Source: a virus
DNA length: 31,626 nt
Reading direction: 5' to 3' (one strand)
Virus record (IMG/VR): IMGVR_UViG_3300032323_000880
Location: 1 to 31,626 of that record
Each line of letters starts with the position of its first letter. The stretch's first letter is position 1. Positions 13,497 through 19,164 of the stretch are shown here, piece after piece. A program made the translations under genes and the position numbers. The notes below the pieces were generated by a model. The model saw nothing but the letters and a program-made list of their open reading frames with translations, searched no databases and had not been told where the DNA came from.

Positions 13497-13583
13497 CAAG
13501 AATCATTCCTGTGTGGAAGCGAGAATGATTCCATAGGTTAACTTAACCTGAGCCTGGCAGTCTTCCACCTGTCGGGCTTTTTT
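13497..13583 (+). ncRNA. Structured RNA with kissing loops and terminator (small RNA or initiator-gene attenuator)
   Basis: No ORF covers this stretch. Three hairpins can be drawn. H1 is GAATCATTC (13500-13508) with GAATGATTC (13523-13531) and a 14-nt loop. H2 is AGGTTA (13535-13540) with TAACCT (13544-13549). H3 is GCCTGGCAG (13552-13560) with CTGTCGGGC (13569-13577), two G-U pairs, then a T-run. The H1 loop contains GTGGAAG (13513-13519), exactly complementary to CTTCCAC (13562-13568) in the H3 loop, a 7-bp kissing interaction. With the promoter in place this gives an RNA of about 87 nt ending 8 nt before the initiator ATG. No known RNA family is recognised. Confidence 0.65.
13552..13583 (+). 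terminator. Intrinsic terminator just before the replication initiator gene
   Basis: A 9-bp stem (13552-13560 with 13569-13577, two wobble pairs), an 8-nt loop and six T residues form a good intrinsic terminator. Its loop carries CTTCCAC, which can pair with the loop of the first hairpin of the same RNA, so termination may be regulated. Confidence 0.75.
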
Positions 13584-13590
13584 ATTTACC

Positions 13591-14307
13591 ATGAAAAAAG
13601 AAGCGTACTATTTTTCCCATGATTCAAATGCAAAGGATGATCCTAAAATTTTGCAATTAAGGATGGAGATGGGATGGGAAGGCTACGGCCTTTTCTGGGC
13701 ATTGATTGAGATGCTGAGAAATGAATCTGATCACAAGATGCGAACGCATTACAAAAGCATTGCATTCGCATTGCATACGCAAGAGGATAGCATCAAAAAG
13801 TTAATTAATGATTTTGATTTATTCGCTATTGATGATCAGTACTTCTGGTCTGAAAGCCTTTTGAAAAGGATGGAGATGAAAGAATCTAAATCTGAAAAGG
13901 CTAGACAATCCGCCAAAAAACGATGGAATCAAGAGAATGATGCGAACGCAATGCGAACGCATAGCGATAGCAATGCAAATGCTATGCAATTAAAGGAAAG
14001 TAAAGTAAAAGAAAGTAAAGAAAATATCTTAACAGAGGAAAGCCATAATGAGATATTTAGAAAACTATGGGCTAGTAGTATTTGGCTTGAAGGAATAGCA
14101 ATAAAGAATAAAGTAAAAAAGGAGCAGGTACAAAATCACCTAAATGATTTTAGACTTGAATGCATCTTAAAGGATGAATTAAAGGTAGATGAAAAGGATG
14201 CAAAAAATCACTTCATTAATTGGATGAAAAGAGGAAACCCTATACCTGTGAAGGAAGAAACTGCACCTAAGTATGCAAAGTCTACGATTGAAAATAATTG
14301 GTGGTAA
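13591..14307 (+). CDS. DUF4373 (Lin1244/Lin1753-like) replication initiator
   Basis: The product is 238 residues. The N-terminal winged-helix domain at about 4-100 has the DUF4373 signature (YYFSHDSNAKDDPKILQL, GWEGYGLFWALIEMLRNE, YFWSESLLKRME). A Lys/Ser/Asn-rich linker (about 98-148) follows, then a C-terminal helical domain (WLEGIAIKNKVKKEQVQNHL, DAKNHFINWMKRG) as in Bacteroidota phage and plasmid initiators. It likely binds the origin and recruits the helicase encoded two genes downstream. The linker DNA carries 11-bp iterons (see separate entry). The start is set by the ATG directly after the terminator. It ends TAATG with the next gene. Confidence 0.75.
   Translation: MKKEAYYFSHDSNAKDDPKILQLRMEMGWEGYGLFWALIEMLRNESDHKMRTHYKSIAFALHTQEDSIKKLINDFDLFAIDDQYFWSESLLKRMEMKESKSEKARQSAKKRWNQENDANAMRTHSDSNANAMQLKESKVKESKENILTEESHNEIFRKLWASSIWLEGIAIKNKVKKEQVQNHLNDFRLECILKDELKVDEKDAKNHFINWMKRGNPIPVKEETAPKYAKSTIENNWW
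13738..14028 (+). other. Iteron cluster and A-rich stretch inside the initiator gene, candidate replication origin
   Basis: ATGCGAACGCA occurs at 13738-13748, 13940-13950 and 13951-13961, the last two in exact tandem. Diverged 11-bp units continue in the same phase at 13962-13972 (7/11), 13973-13983 (8/11) and 13984-13994 (6/11). Inverted related units with an 11-bp step lie at 13757-13769 and 13768-13780. An A-rich, purine-biased tract (about 13985-14028) follows. Since 11 is not a multiple of 3, the repeat is not explained by a peptide repeat. The arrangement resembles lambda, whose origin iterons and AT-rich region lie inside the O initiator gene. Confidence 0.55.
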
Positions 14308-14615
14308 TGGAAGCGAAAGACATACAAAAAATGAATGACCTGAATAGGGATATTTGGGGAATGATAGTACAGGCACAGCGAACTAAGAACTGGGCATTGA
14401 TTGAAGTCAACTTGAAGAGGCTCTATTCCTTACAAAAAAAATATATTAATTTAATCAATATCATGGATTATGAGGTAAAAGGTACTACATTGATGCTTCA
14501 AGATGAAATACGGGTAAGAAATCAATTCGAGAAGCAATGGTTCAAGGATGTAGCAGAAAGAAATCATGCCTACCAAGAGATGAAGGAAAACATAGATAAA
14601 CACTTTGCTGAATGA
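14307..14615 (+). CDS. Hypothetical helical protein between initiator and helicase, loader candidate
   Basis: The product is 102 residues from ATG 14307, which overlaps the initiator stop (TAATG). A TTG three codons earlier is rejected. It is predicted all-helical with a coiled-coil middle (WALIEVNLKRLYSLQKKYINLIN) and a polar C-terminus (FEKQWFKDVAERNHAYQEMKEN). No nucleotide-binding motif is present. Position between the initiator and the helicase suggests a helicase accessory or loader role, which is inference only. Confidence 0.6.
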   Translation: MEAKDIQKMNDLNRDIWGMIVQAQRTKNWALIEVNLKRLYSLQKKYINLINIMDYEVKGTTLMLQDEIRVRNQFEKQWFKDVAERNHAYQEMKENIDKHFAE

Positions 14616-15679
14616 AAAAGAAATCAGATAAGACCTTTGACCTGGACTTCTGCGAGGCATCTATCAAAACCTTTGCAGGGCAGAGAGATTCAATGCTGCA
14701 GAACTTCAGGAAAGGGAAGGAGTCAGGATCGAAGACCTATGTAAGGGATATAGATCAAATCAGTAGTGGAGGGATACAAAATAAAATGTGGTCTTGGAAG
14801 GCAGGAGAATTCAACCTGTGGACAGGATATAATAATGAAGGAAAGTCACAGTTCCTGATTTTTCTATGTGTACTCAAGGCAATAAATGAAGGGTGGAAGT
14901 TCGCTTTCTTCAGCCCTGAAAACTACCCTCCGGATGAATTCTTTGATGACATCATTCACACTATCCTAGGTAAAAGCACAGATAGATTCTACAAGAATTT
15001 TGATGTATCTGAGCAGGAATACTTGAAGGCTTTTGACATGGTGAAGGACTCCTTCTACTTTGTCTACCCTGAAAAGAATGGAGTGCCTGATTTTACTATC
15101 GAGCAGATTGAATCAGTCTTTGAATTCCTAGTATGGGAGAAAGATGTCAAGGCTGTGGTGGTAGATCCATACATAAAGATTAGGCACGAGATGACAGCAG
15201 GAGAACCTGAACACCTTTACGCTTCTAGGTTTATGATGGATAGGATCAACTTCACACGGAAGAATAATGTGTCCTATCACCTAGTCATGCACCAAACTAC
15301 ACCTAGAAAGGAGAAGGATGGAAACTACCCTCCACCTAGCCTATACCAAATCAAAGGTGGTGGAACATTTGCAGACTCTACAGATAATTCAATCAGCGTT
15401 TGGAGACCTAATAGGGCTACTGATCCAAATGATACCACAGTCATCATCAAAACGGATAAGATCAAGAAACAGAAATTGGTAGGAGTACCCTTTGAAATTG
15501 AGATAGACTTCAATAGAAAAAAGAACAGGTACATGGGCAAGGATGGCTTTGACTTCTTTGAGAATGCGAAAAAAGTAACCGGTTCTGAACCGGTTCAAGA
15601 ACCAAGAGTAGAGAAGTTCCACAGATCCGGAATAGAAGATTTTGAATTCAATCAAGAAGAAATAAACGCACCATTTTAA
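14612..15679 (+). CDS. Replicative DNA helicase, RecA-fold (DnaB/Twinkle-like)
   Basis: The 355-residue protein has Walker A GYNNEGKS (72-79), a catalytic-Glu position in FFSPENYP (E103), Walker B VKAVVVDPY (D185), H227-Q228 in VMHQTTP, and the DnaB/Twinkle-type GGGTFADSTDNSISVWR (249-265) with a candidate arginine finger. It lacks the DnaB N-terminal primase-binding domain, so primase recruitment is not apparent. It would form a hexamer that unwinds the fork with ATP. The last 25 residues are acidic/aromatic (IEDFEFNQEEINAPF). It is coupled to its neighbours by ATGA and TAAATG. Confidence 0.85.
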   Translation: MKKKSDKTFDLDFCEASIKTFAGQRDSMLQNFRKGKESGSKTYVRDIDQISSGGIQNKMWSWKAGEFNLWTGYNNEGKSQFLIFLCVLKAINEGWKFAFFSPENYPPDEFFDDIIHTILGKSTDRFYKNFDVSEQEYLKAFDMVKDSFYFVYPEKNGVPDFTIEQIESVFEFLVWEKDVKAVVVDPYIKIRHEMTAGEPEHLYASRFMMDRINFTRKNNVSYHLVMHQTTPRKEKDGNYPPPSLYQIKGGGTFADSTDNSISVWRPNRATDPNDTTVIIKTDKIKKQKLVGVPFEIEIDFNRKKNRYMGKDGFDFFENAKKVTGSEPVQEPRVEKFHRSGIEDFEFNQEEINAPF

Positions 15680-15856
15680 ATGAAAAAGATAATCCAGAGT
15701 TTCACCCCCTCAAAGCAGGATCTATTTAGCATACAGTCTACCTTGCTTTCGATCTTTACCCTGCTGCATTTTGAATTTGAAGTAGGATTTCTTTTCATGG
15801 TGATAGTAGCCCTGTACACTATCGGGATGGATCAAATCTATAAGGCTTGCAGATGA
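15680..15856 (+). CDS. 58-residue membrane protein
   Basis: ATG 15680 follows the helicase TAA directly and the stop overlaps the RusA start (ATGA). The product (MKKIIQSFTPSKQDLF...) has hydrophobic stretches at about 16-31 and 35-50 (FEVGFLFMVIVALYTIG), which could form a hairpin in the membrane. It fills the whole gap between two replication genes. Function unknown. Confidence 0.6.
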   Translation: MKKIIQSFTPSKQDLFSIQSTLLSIFTLLHFEFEVGFLFMVIVALYTIGMDQIYKACR

Positions 15857-16194
15857 TACAATTTAAGATCAATGAGAAGCCTCTTTCAGTCAATGGGGCA
15901 TTTCTAGGTAGGAAGATAAAGTCAGCAGCCTACAGGGAGCATGAAAAGACTATGCTTCTCAGAATGCCTGCAGGAAAAGTAGATCCTGATGTGATGCTTC
16001 GGGTAGAATTGTTTTTCGGGTTCAGTTCAAAAGCCTCCGATATTGACAACGGGATAAAAGTCACCCTAGACCTAGCCCAAAAAAAGTACGGCTTTAATGA
16101 TAAAATGGTCTTTGAGTTGAATGTCAGGAAGTGCATTGTGAAGAAAGGGGAAGAGTTCATTCAGATGGGGATCTATAAAATGTTACCTTTTTAG
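15853..16194 (+). CDS. rusA: RusA-like Holliday junction resolvase
   Basis: The product is 113 residues from ATG 15853 (MIQFKINEKPLSVNGAF). RusA-type features are the PLSVN start, the acidic cluster SDIDNGIKVTLD (D63, D65, D73) and FNDKMVFELNVRKCIVKKGEE (D83). The Asp residues bind Mg2+ and the dimer cuts four-way junctions, resolving replication or recombination intermediates before packaging. A TTG two codons upstream is possible but less likely. It lies in the replication operon after the helicase, and is the last gene before a promoter. Confidence 0.85.
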   Translation: MIQFKINEKPLSVNGAFLGRKIKSAAYREHEKTMLLRMPAGKVDPDVMLRVELFFGFSSKASDIDNGIKVTLDLAQKKYGFNDKMVFELNVRKCIVKKGEEFIQMGIYKMLPF

Positions 16195-16213
16195 ACAAAA
16201 TTCATCCTTTTAC

Positions 16214-16242
16214 CTTGGATATTAATTTTAATACTATATTTG
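16214..16242 (+). promoter_or_regulatory. Promoter and palindromic operator candidate before the Cro-like gene
   Basis: TATATTTG (16235-16242) is an exact TAnnTTTG -7 element. CTTG (16214-16217) lies 17 bp upstream as -33. TATTAA-TT-TTAATA (16220-16233), a perfect 6-2-6 palindrome, fills the spacer, a good location for binding by the small HTH protein encoded next. ATG 16260 lies about 18 bp downstream of the -7 element, giving a short leader. Confidence 0.5.
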
Positions 16243-16259
16243 AATAAATAACAAACCAA

Positions 16260-16466
16260 ATGAGTGTAGAAGAAGGAAGATTCATCAGACAAGCAAGAAA
16301 GAAAAGCGGATTTACTCAGTTAGAACTCTGCAAGAAACTAGGCATAAGCCATGCACCTATCAATCAAGTTGAAAATGGATGGGAATCTATCAGCCTATTC
16401 AATCTTAGAATGATCTGTGAGGCTATAGGATTGGAAGTTGTAATCAGAGAAAAGAAGCAGGCATAA
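16260..16466 (+). CDS. Cro/CI-type HTH_3 transcriptional regulator
   Basis: The 68-residue protein is one lambda-repressor-like domain: FIRQARKKSGFTQLELCKKLGISHAPINQVENG (helices 1-3) and LFNLRMICEAIGLEVVI (helices 4-5). It has no dimerisation or cleavage domain, so it is Cro-like. It probably binds the palindrome in its own promoter. With no integrase seen it is more likely a lytic timing regulator than a lysogeny switch. It follows the RusA gene after 65 bp. Confidence 0.75.
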   Translation: MSVEEGRFIRQARKKSGFTQLELCKKLGISHAPINQVENGWESISLFNLRMICEAIGLEVVIREKKQA

Positions 16467-16470
16467 AAAA

Positions 16471-16611
16471 ATGGCACTTCTTATCATCGTTTTAATCATC
16501 TCCATTTTATCTTTGATCATGTCTATCTTTTGGATTAGAGGTATAGACTACATGAAGGATAATTATCCTGATTATAATGGTGAAGATTTATTTGATGAAA
16601 ACAAGAAATAG
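16471..16611 (+). CDS. 46-residue membrane peptide
   Basis: ATG 16471, 4 bp after the previous stop, ends at TAG 16611, 2 bp before the next ATG. A strong N-terminal membrane helix (ALLIIVLIISILSLIMSIFWI) is followed by an acidic cytoplasmic or periplasmic tail (DYMKDNYPDYNGEDLFDENKK). It fits the spacing of its operon exactly. Function unknown. Confidence 0.6.
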   Translation: MALLIIVLIISILSLIMSIFWIRGIDYMKDNYPDYNGEDLFDENKK

Positions 16612-16613
16612 AA

Positions 16614-16865
16614 ATGCCTAGAATGCTGCCAAAATCCCGACTAGATTATTCCCTTGAGATCCGCTACAGGCTTTCAAGCGGGGAATGGTCTAAGTGGATG
16701 AATAAGGGAAAAGGTAGTTTTCAAAGTATCGAATTAGTGCAAAGTCAAATCAGGCTTCTAGCAGCCTCATATAAGGGCAGAGAGAAGGAAGTACGCTTTG
16801 AATGGAACGGATGGCTATGCGACTACGCAGGACTTCCCACAGGCGAAGTAATTAGCCTCAAATGA
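16614..16865 (+). CDS. Hypothetical protein
   Basis: The 83-residue protein (MPRMLPKSRLDYSLEIRYRL...) predicts a small beta-rich domain (LEIRYRLSSGEWSKWMNKG and EVRFEWNGWLCDYAG). The basic N-terminus and paired Trp residues suggest a nucleic-acid or protein binding surface, but no family is recognised. The stop overlaps the sigma-like gene start (ATGA). Confidence 0.6.
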   Translation: MPRMLPKSRLDYSLEIRYRLSSGEWSKWMNKGKGSFQSIELVQSQIRLLAASYKGREKEVRFEWNGWLCDYAGLPTGEVISLK

Positions 16866-17347
16866 AAGCGATTGGATGGCTATATGATCAGGAGTTTAAA
16901 TATGTTTTTCAGAACATAGGTAAAGACCTATGGGAAGATCTAAGGCAAGAGGTAGCGGTCATAGTCCTAGAATACGATCAGGAAAAACTCAGGGAACTAG
17001 AAGCCAAAGGAAAGCAGGTTTTCAAGTTCTGGATAGTTCGAATCTGCTGCAATCAAACCAATAGCAAATATGGGAAGTTCGGCAGGATGTATGCAGCCCT
17101 TGTGCCGGTTGAAGACATAGTCAAGTTCATTAAAGAAGAGGAGGAGATCGATAACAGCCAAGCGGTAGCAGACTCAATTTCAAAGATAGTAGAGGGGTTG
17201 TACTGGTACGATCAGGAAATACTCAAAATGTATGTGGAACTAGGTTCAGTTAGGAAGGTATCAAAGCAGACAGGCATACCACATACTTCAATTTTTATAA
17301 CCATTAAAAACATAAGAAAATGTATCAAGCAGCAGTTAGTATATTAG
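16862..17347 (+). CDS. Small sigma-70-like transcription factor, late-switch candidate
   Basis: The product is 161 residues. The N-terminal part resembles sigma region 2 (about 20-75: GKDLWEDLRQEVAVIVLEYD, FKFWIVRICCNQTNS). A variable acidic linker (91-100) leads to a region-4-like HTH at about 112-155 (WYDQEILKMYVELGSVRKVSKQTGIPHTSIF). The protein is smaller than ECF sigma factors and lacks an obvious region 3, as in phage-encoded late factors. It probably directs host RNA polymerase to late promoters, which should differ from the TAnnTTTG type. No experimental relative is known to me. Confidence 0.65.
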   Translation: MKAIGWLYDQEFKYVFQNIGKDLWEDLRQEVAVIVLEYDQEKLRELEAKGKQVFKFWIVRICCNQTNSKYGKFGRMYAALVPVEDIVKFIKEEEEIDNSQAVADSISKIVEGLYWYDQEILKMYVELGSVRKVSKQTGIPHTSIFITIKNIRKCIKQQLVY

Positions 17348-17586
17348 GATCAATCGGGATAACCTTGATTTACTTCTACATCCTGAATATTCCTGCCCTA
17401 TTTACAAGGGTAACAAAGCGGAAACTAGTCAAACCTTTCTCCTGCTCCTTCTGTATGTCCTTCTGGATCAGTCTCTTTTTTCTAATCTTGAAAACGGATT
17501 TACTATCTGCGATATTTATATCTAGTATAGTACCATTCGCCTACCTGATCTTTGAGGATTATTTCACTAATAAGTTTGAACTATGA
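17320..17586 (+). CDS. Membrane protein with CxxC motif
   Basis: ATG 17320 lies 28 bp inside the sigma-like gene. The 88-residue protein has hydrophobic segments at about 9-27, 44-58 (MSFWISLFFLILK) and 63-80 (SAIFISSIVPFAYLIF). A conserved PFSCSFCMSFW motif just before the second helix puts two Cys at the membrane face. PFSCSFC-type small membrane proteins are widespread in phages and of unknown function. The stop overlaps the next gene (ATGA). Confidence 0.65.
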   Translation: MYQAAVSILGSIGITLIYFYILNIPALFTRVTKRKLVKPFSCSFCMSFWISLFFLILKTDLLSAIFISSIVPFAYLIFEDYFTNKFEL

Positions 17587-17822
17587 CAGCAAAAGAAAAG
17601 GCTCAGGATTTAATATTTAATTTTATGTCAAATGAATCAGGATATGATTCAAATGATATGATTGACATTAGCAATTCAATAAAATTTTCAATTATTGCAG
17701 TGAATCAAATTATTGAAGAGATAATTGAAATTGATTCTCAAATGTCTGAAGGAGGGCTTATGGAGAAAAATTTAAAATATTGGTTAGAAGTAAAAAAACA
17801 AATAATAAACTATGACACCTGA
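17583..17822 (+). CDS. Small helical protein of a common Bacteroidota phage family
   Basis: The 79-residue protein starts MTAKEKAQDLIFNFMS and has a central helix (KFSIIAVNQIIEEIIEID) and the ending KYWLEVKKQIINYDT. Proteins with MTAKEKAxxL and YWxEVKxxI ends recur in early regions of Bacteroidota phages. Function is unknown. The gene is notably A/T-rich compared with its neighbours, which may mark recent exchange. It overlaps the next gene by 11 bp. Confidence 0.65.
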   Translation: MTAKEKAQDLIFNFMSNESGYDSNDMIDISNSIKFSIIAVNQIIEEIIEIDSQMSEGGLMEKNLKYWLEVKKQIINYDT

Positions 17823-18162
17823 AGATCACGAACTATTTAAGAAGCACTTTCATCTATATGAGTGCTACAAAAAGCACGCTTTCATTCGTAACTATTCCAA
17901 GGAAGTATATGCTGAACTTATTCACTTGTATACTACCTATGTCAACCCGAAGCACAACTTCAGCCATTGGTGCAGTTCATGCAGGGCTGAGTTAGTTAAT
18001 TACCTGTACGGATGGTATACCAATGACCAGAATACTACCTGGTACAGAAAGCAGCAAGAAGAGGAAGCAGCACAGGCTTTGCAGGAGGTAGAGGTAGCAT
18101 TCACCACAGAGGCACCGGTTATTGAAAACAAGCCAATCAAGAGAAGAAGAAAAACCAAATAA
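17812..18162 (+). CDS. Hypothetical protein with CxxC and basic tail
   Basis: The 116-residue protein begins with a helix rich in His and Tyr (MTPEDHELFKKHFHLYECYKKH) and carries HNFSHWCSSCRAELVNYLYGWY at about 49-70, whose His and CxxC could bind zinc. An acidic/Gln linker (about 80-96) and a basic tail (KPIKRRRKTK) follow. The tail suggests nucleic-acid binding. It lies next to the SSB-like gene. No specific family function is known to me. Confidence 0.6.
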   Translation: MTPEDHELFKKHFHLYECYKKHAFIRNYSKEVYAELIHLYTTYVNPKHNFSHWCSSCRAELVNYLYGWYTNDQNTTWYRKQQEEEAAQALQEVEVAFTTEAPVIENKPIKRRRKTK

Positions 18163-18169
18163 ATAACAC

Positions 18170-18451
18170 ATGGACAACAAACCAAAAACCAAACTAGGAA
18201 ACGGGAAGAAAAGAAGTGATTCTTGGATCACGGCTTCCCTATGCCTATCAGATGCCGAGGCTCACGCCTACACATACAACGGGAAGAAGTATTTGAATCT
18301 GAATATCAACATCTACGATAAGCCGAACGAATACGGCAAGGATGTAGCAATCAGTTTGAATGATTACAAGAAAGAGGAAGGGACAAAGCCACAGGTTAAC
18401 AAAATGCCTGCTACTCCTTACCAGGCAGAAGACTACGATCTACCCTTCTAA
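18170..18451 (+). CDS. SSB-like protein candidate with acidic-aromatic C-terminus
   Basis: The 93-residue protein has a basic N-terminus (MDNKPKTKLGNGKKRSDSW), a beta-rich core (ITASLCLSD, YLNLNINIYD, DVAISLND) and a disordered linker that ends EDYDLPF. This end closely resembles the SSB tail (DDDIPF type) that recruits replication partners. The core is short for a full OB fold (about 60 residues), so it may be a minimal ssDNA-binding or SSB-mimic protein. Context (ERF, RusA, helicase in the same block) supports an ssDNA role. Confidence 0.5.
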   Translation: MDNKPKTKLGNGKKRSDSWITASLCLSDAEAHAYTYNGKKYLNLNINIYDKPNEYGKDVAISLNDYKKEEGTKPQVNKMPATPYQAEDYDLPF

Positions 18452-18453
18452 CT

Positions 18454-18579
18454 ATGGCAAAGTTTAAACTAGAAGTTGAGGAAGGGTTCTATGAATCTGA
18501 CAGCCTTACATCCCTGATCCTTGAGGTGCTGAAGCATAGGTTCTGGCATCTCAGGACTCATGGCAAGTGGATGGATTAA
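18454..18579 (+). CDS. 41-residue protein
   Basis: ATG 18454 starts 2 bp after the preceding stop and ends at TAA 18579. The product (MAKFKLEVEEGFYESDSLTS...) has one strand followed by an amphipathic helix (LILEVLKHRFWHLRTHG) with His, Arg and Trp. It fills an otherwise empty interval. Function unknown. Confidence 0.5.
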   Translation: MAKFKLEVEEGFYESDSLTSLILEVLKHRFWHLRTHGKWMD

Positions 18580-18611
18580 AAAGAAAACATAAACATCAAA
18601 TCAAAAAAATC

Positions 18612-18806
18612 ATGTCAAACTTTCAATTGAATTTCAATAGCCCTAAAAAGGTAGTTAGCATCACACTAGATGAGGAAGAAGGAATCTTTCAACTTGCCTA
18701 CTTGTTTAAAAAGTTGCTAGATGATGCAGGGATAGCAAACAAAGTAGAGGAAAAAGAAGTAGAAGAACCTGAAGTGATTCAGCAAGGAAACGAAAAATTA
18801 GACTAA
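18612..18806 (+). CDS. Hypothetical protein before the terminase genes
   Basis: The product is 64 residues from ATG 18612 (MSNFQLNFNSPKKVVSITL...). The frame is open from 18567, but this would overlap the previous gene and begin with a lysine-rich stretch. It has a beta segment, a helix (GIFQLAYLFKKLLDDAGIAN) and a Glu-rich end (KVEEKEVEEPEVIQQ). No motif recognised. Confidence 0.55.
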   Translation: MSNFQLNFNSPKKVVSITLDEEEGIFQLAYLFKKLLDDAGIANKVEEKEVEEPEVIQQGNEKLD

Positions 18807-18828
18807 ACCTTTTACAAAATTTTACACT

Positions 18829-19164
18829 ATGAAAAAGCCTGAGAGATCTGTGATAGAACAAGCCATTGTCAAGGCATTTGGTAACCTCTCAGCGGCCTCA
18901 AAGTCTTTGGATATAGAAAGACCTACCCTTTATAAATGGATTGAACAGGATGGCTTAGAACAGGCTGTACAGGAAGGCAGGAATTCAAGGCTTGATTTTG
19001 TAGAAGGGAAACTAGATCAAAAGATTGATAGCGGTGATACTACTGCTATCATCTTCTTTCTTAAAACACAGGGGAAATCTAGGGGCTATGTAGAACGGCA
19101 GGAGATCACAGGTGCAGATGGCAAAAAGGTATTCGAGGTGAAGATAGTGGATGACAGTATCTAG
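18829..19164 (+). CDS. terS: Terminase small subunit
   Basis: The 111-residue protein has an N-terminal Fis/HTH-like domain (VIEQAIVKAFGNLSAASKSL, then ERPTLYKWIEQDG) for recognising the packaging site. A helical oligomerisation segment follows (NSRLDFVEGKLDQKIDSGDTTAIIFFLKTQGK), with a C-terminal strand. The phrase DTTAIIFFLKTQGKSRGY is typical of small terminases. The 3' end overlaps the large subunit by 14 bp. Confidence 0.85.
   Translation: MKKPERSVIEQAIVKAFGNLSAASKSLDIERPTLYKWIEQDGLEQAVQEGRNSRLDFVEGKLDQKIDSGDTTAIIFFLKTQGKSRGYVERQEITGADGKKVFEVKIVDDSI

Noticed and set aside
16260-16466. Lysogeny repressor
   Set aside because: The protein is a lone HTH domain without a dimerisation or cleavage domain, and no integrase, excisionase or attachment site was recognised. 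A Cro-like lytic regulator is simpler.
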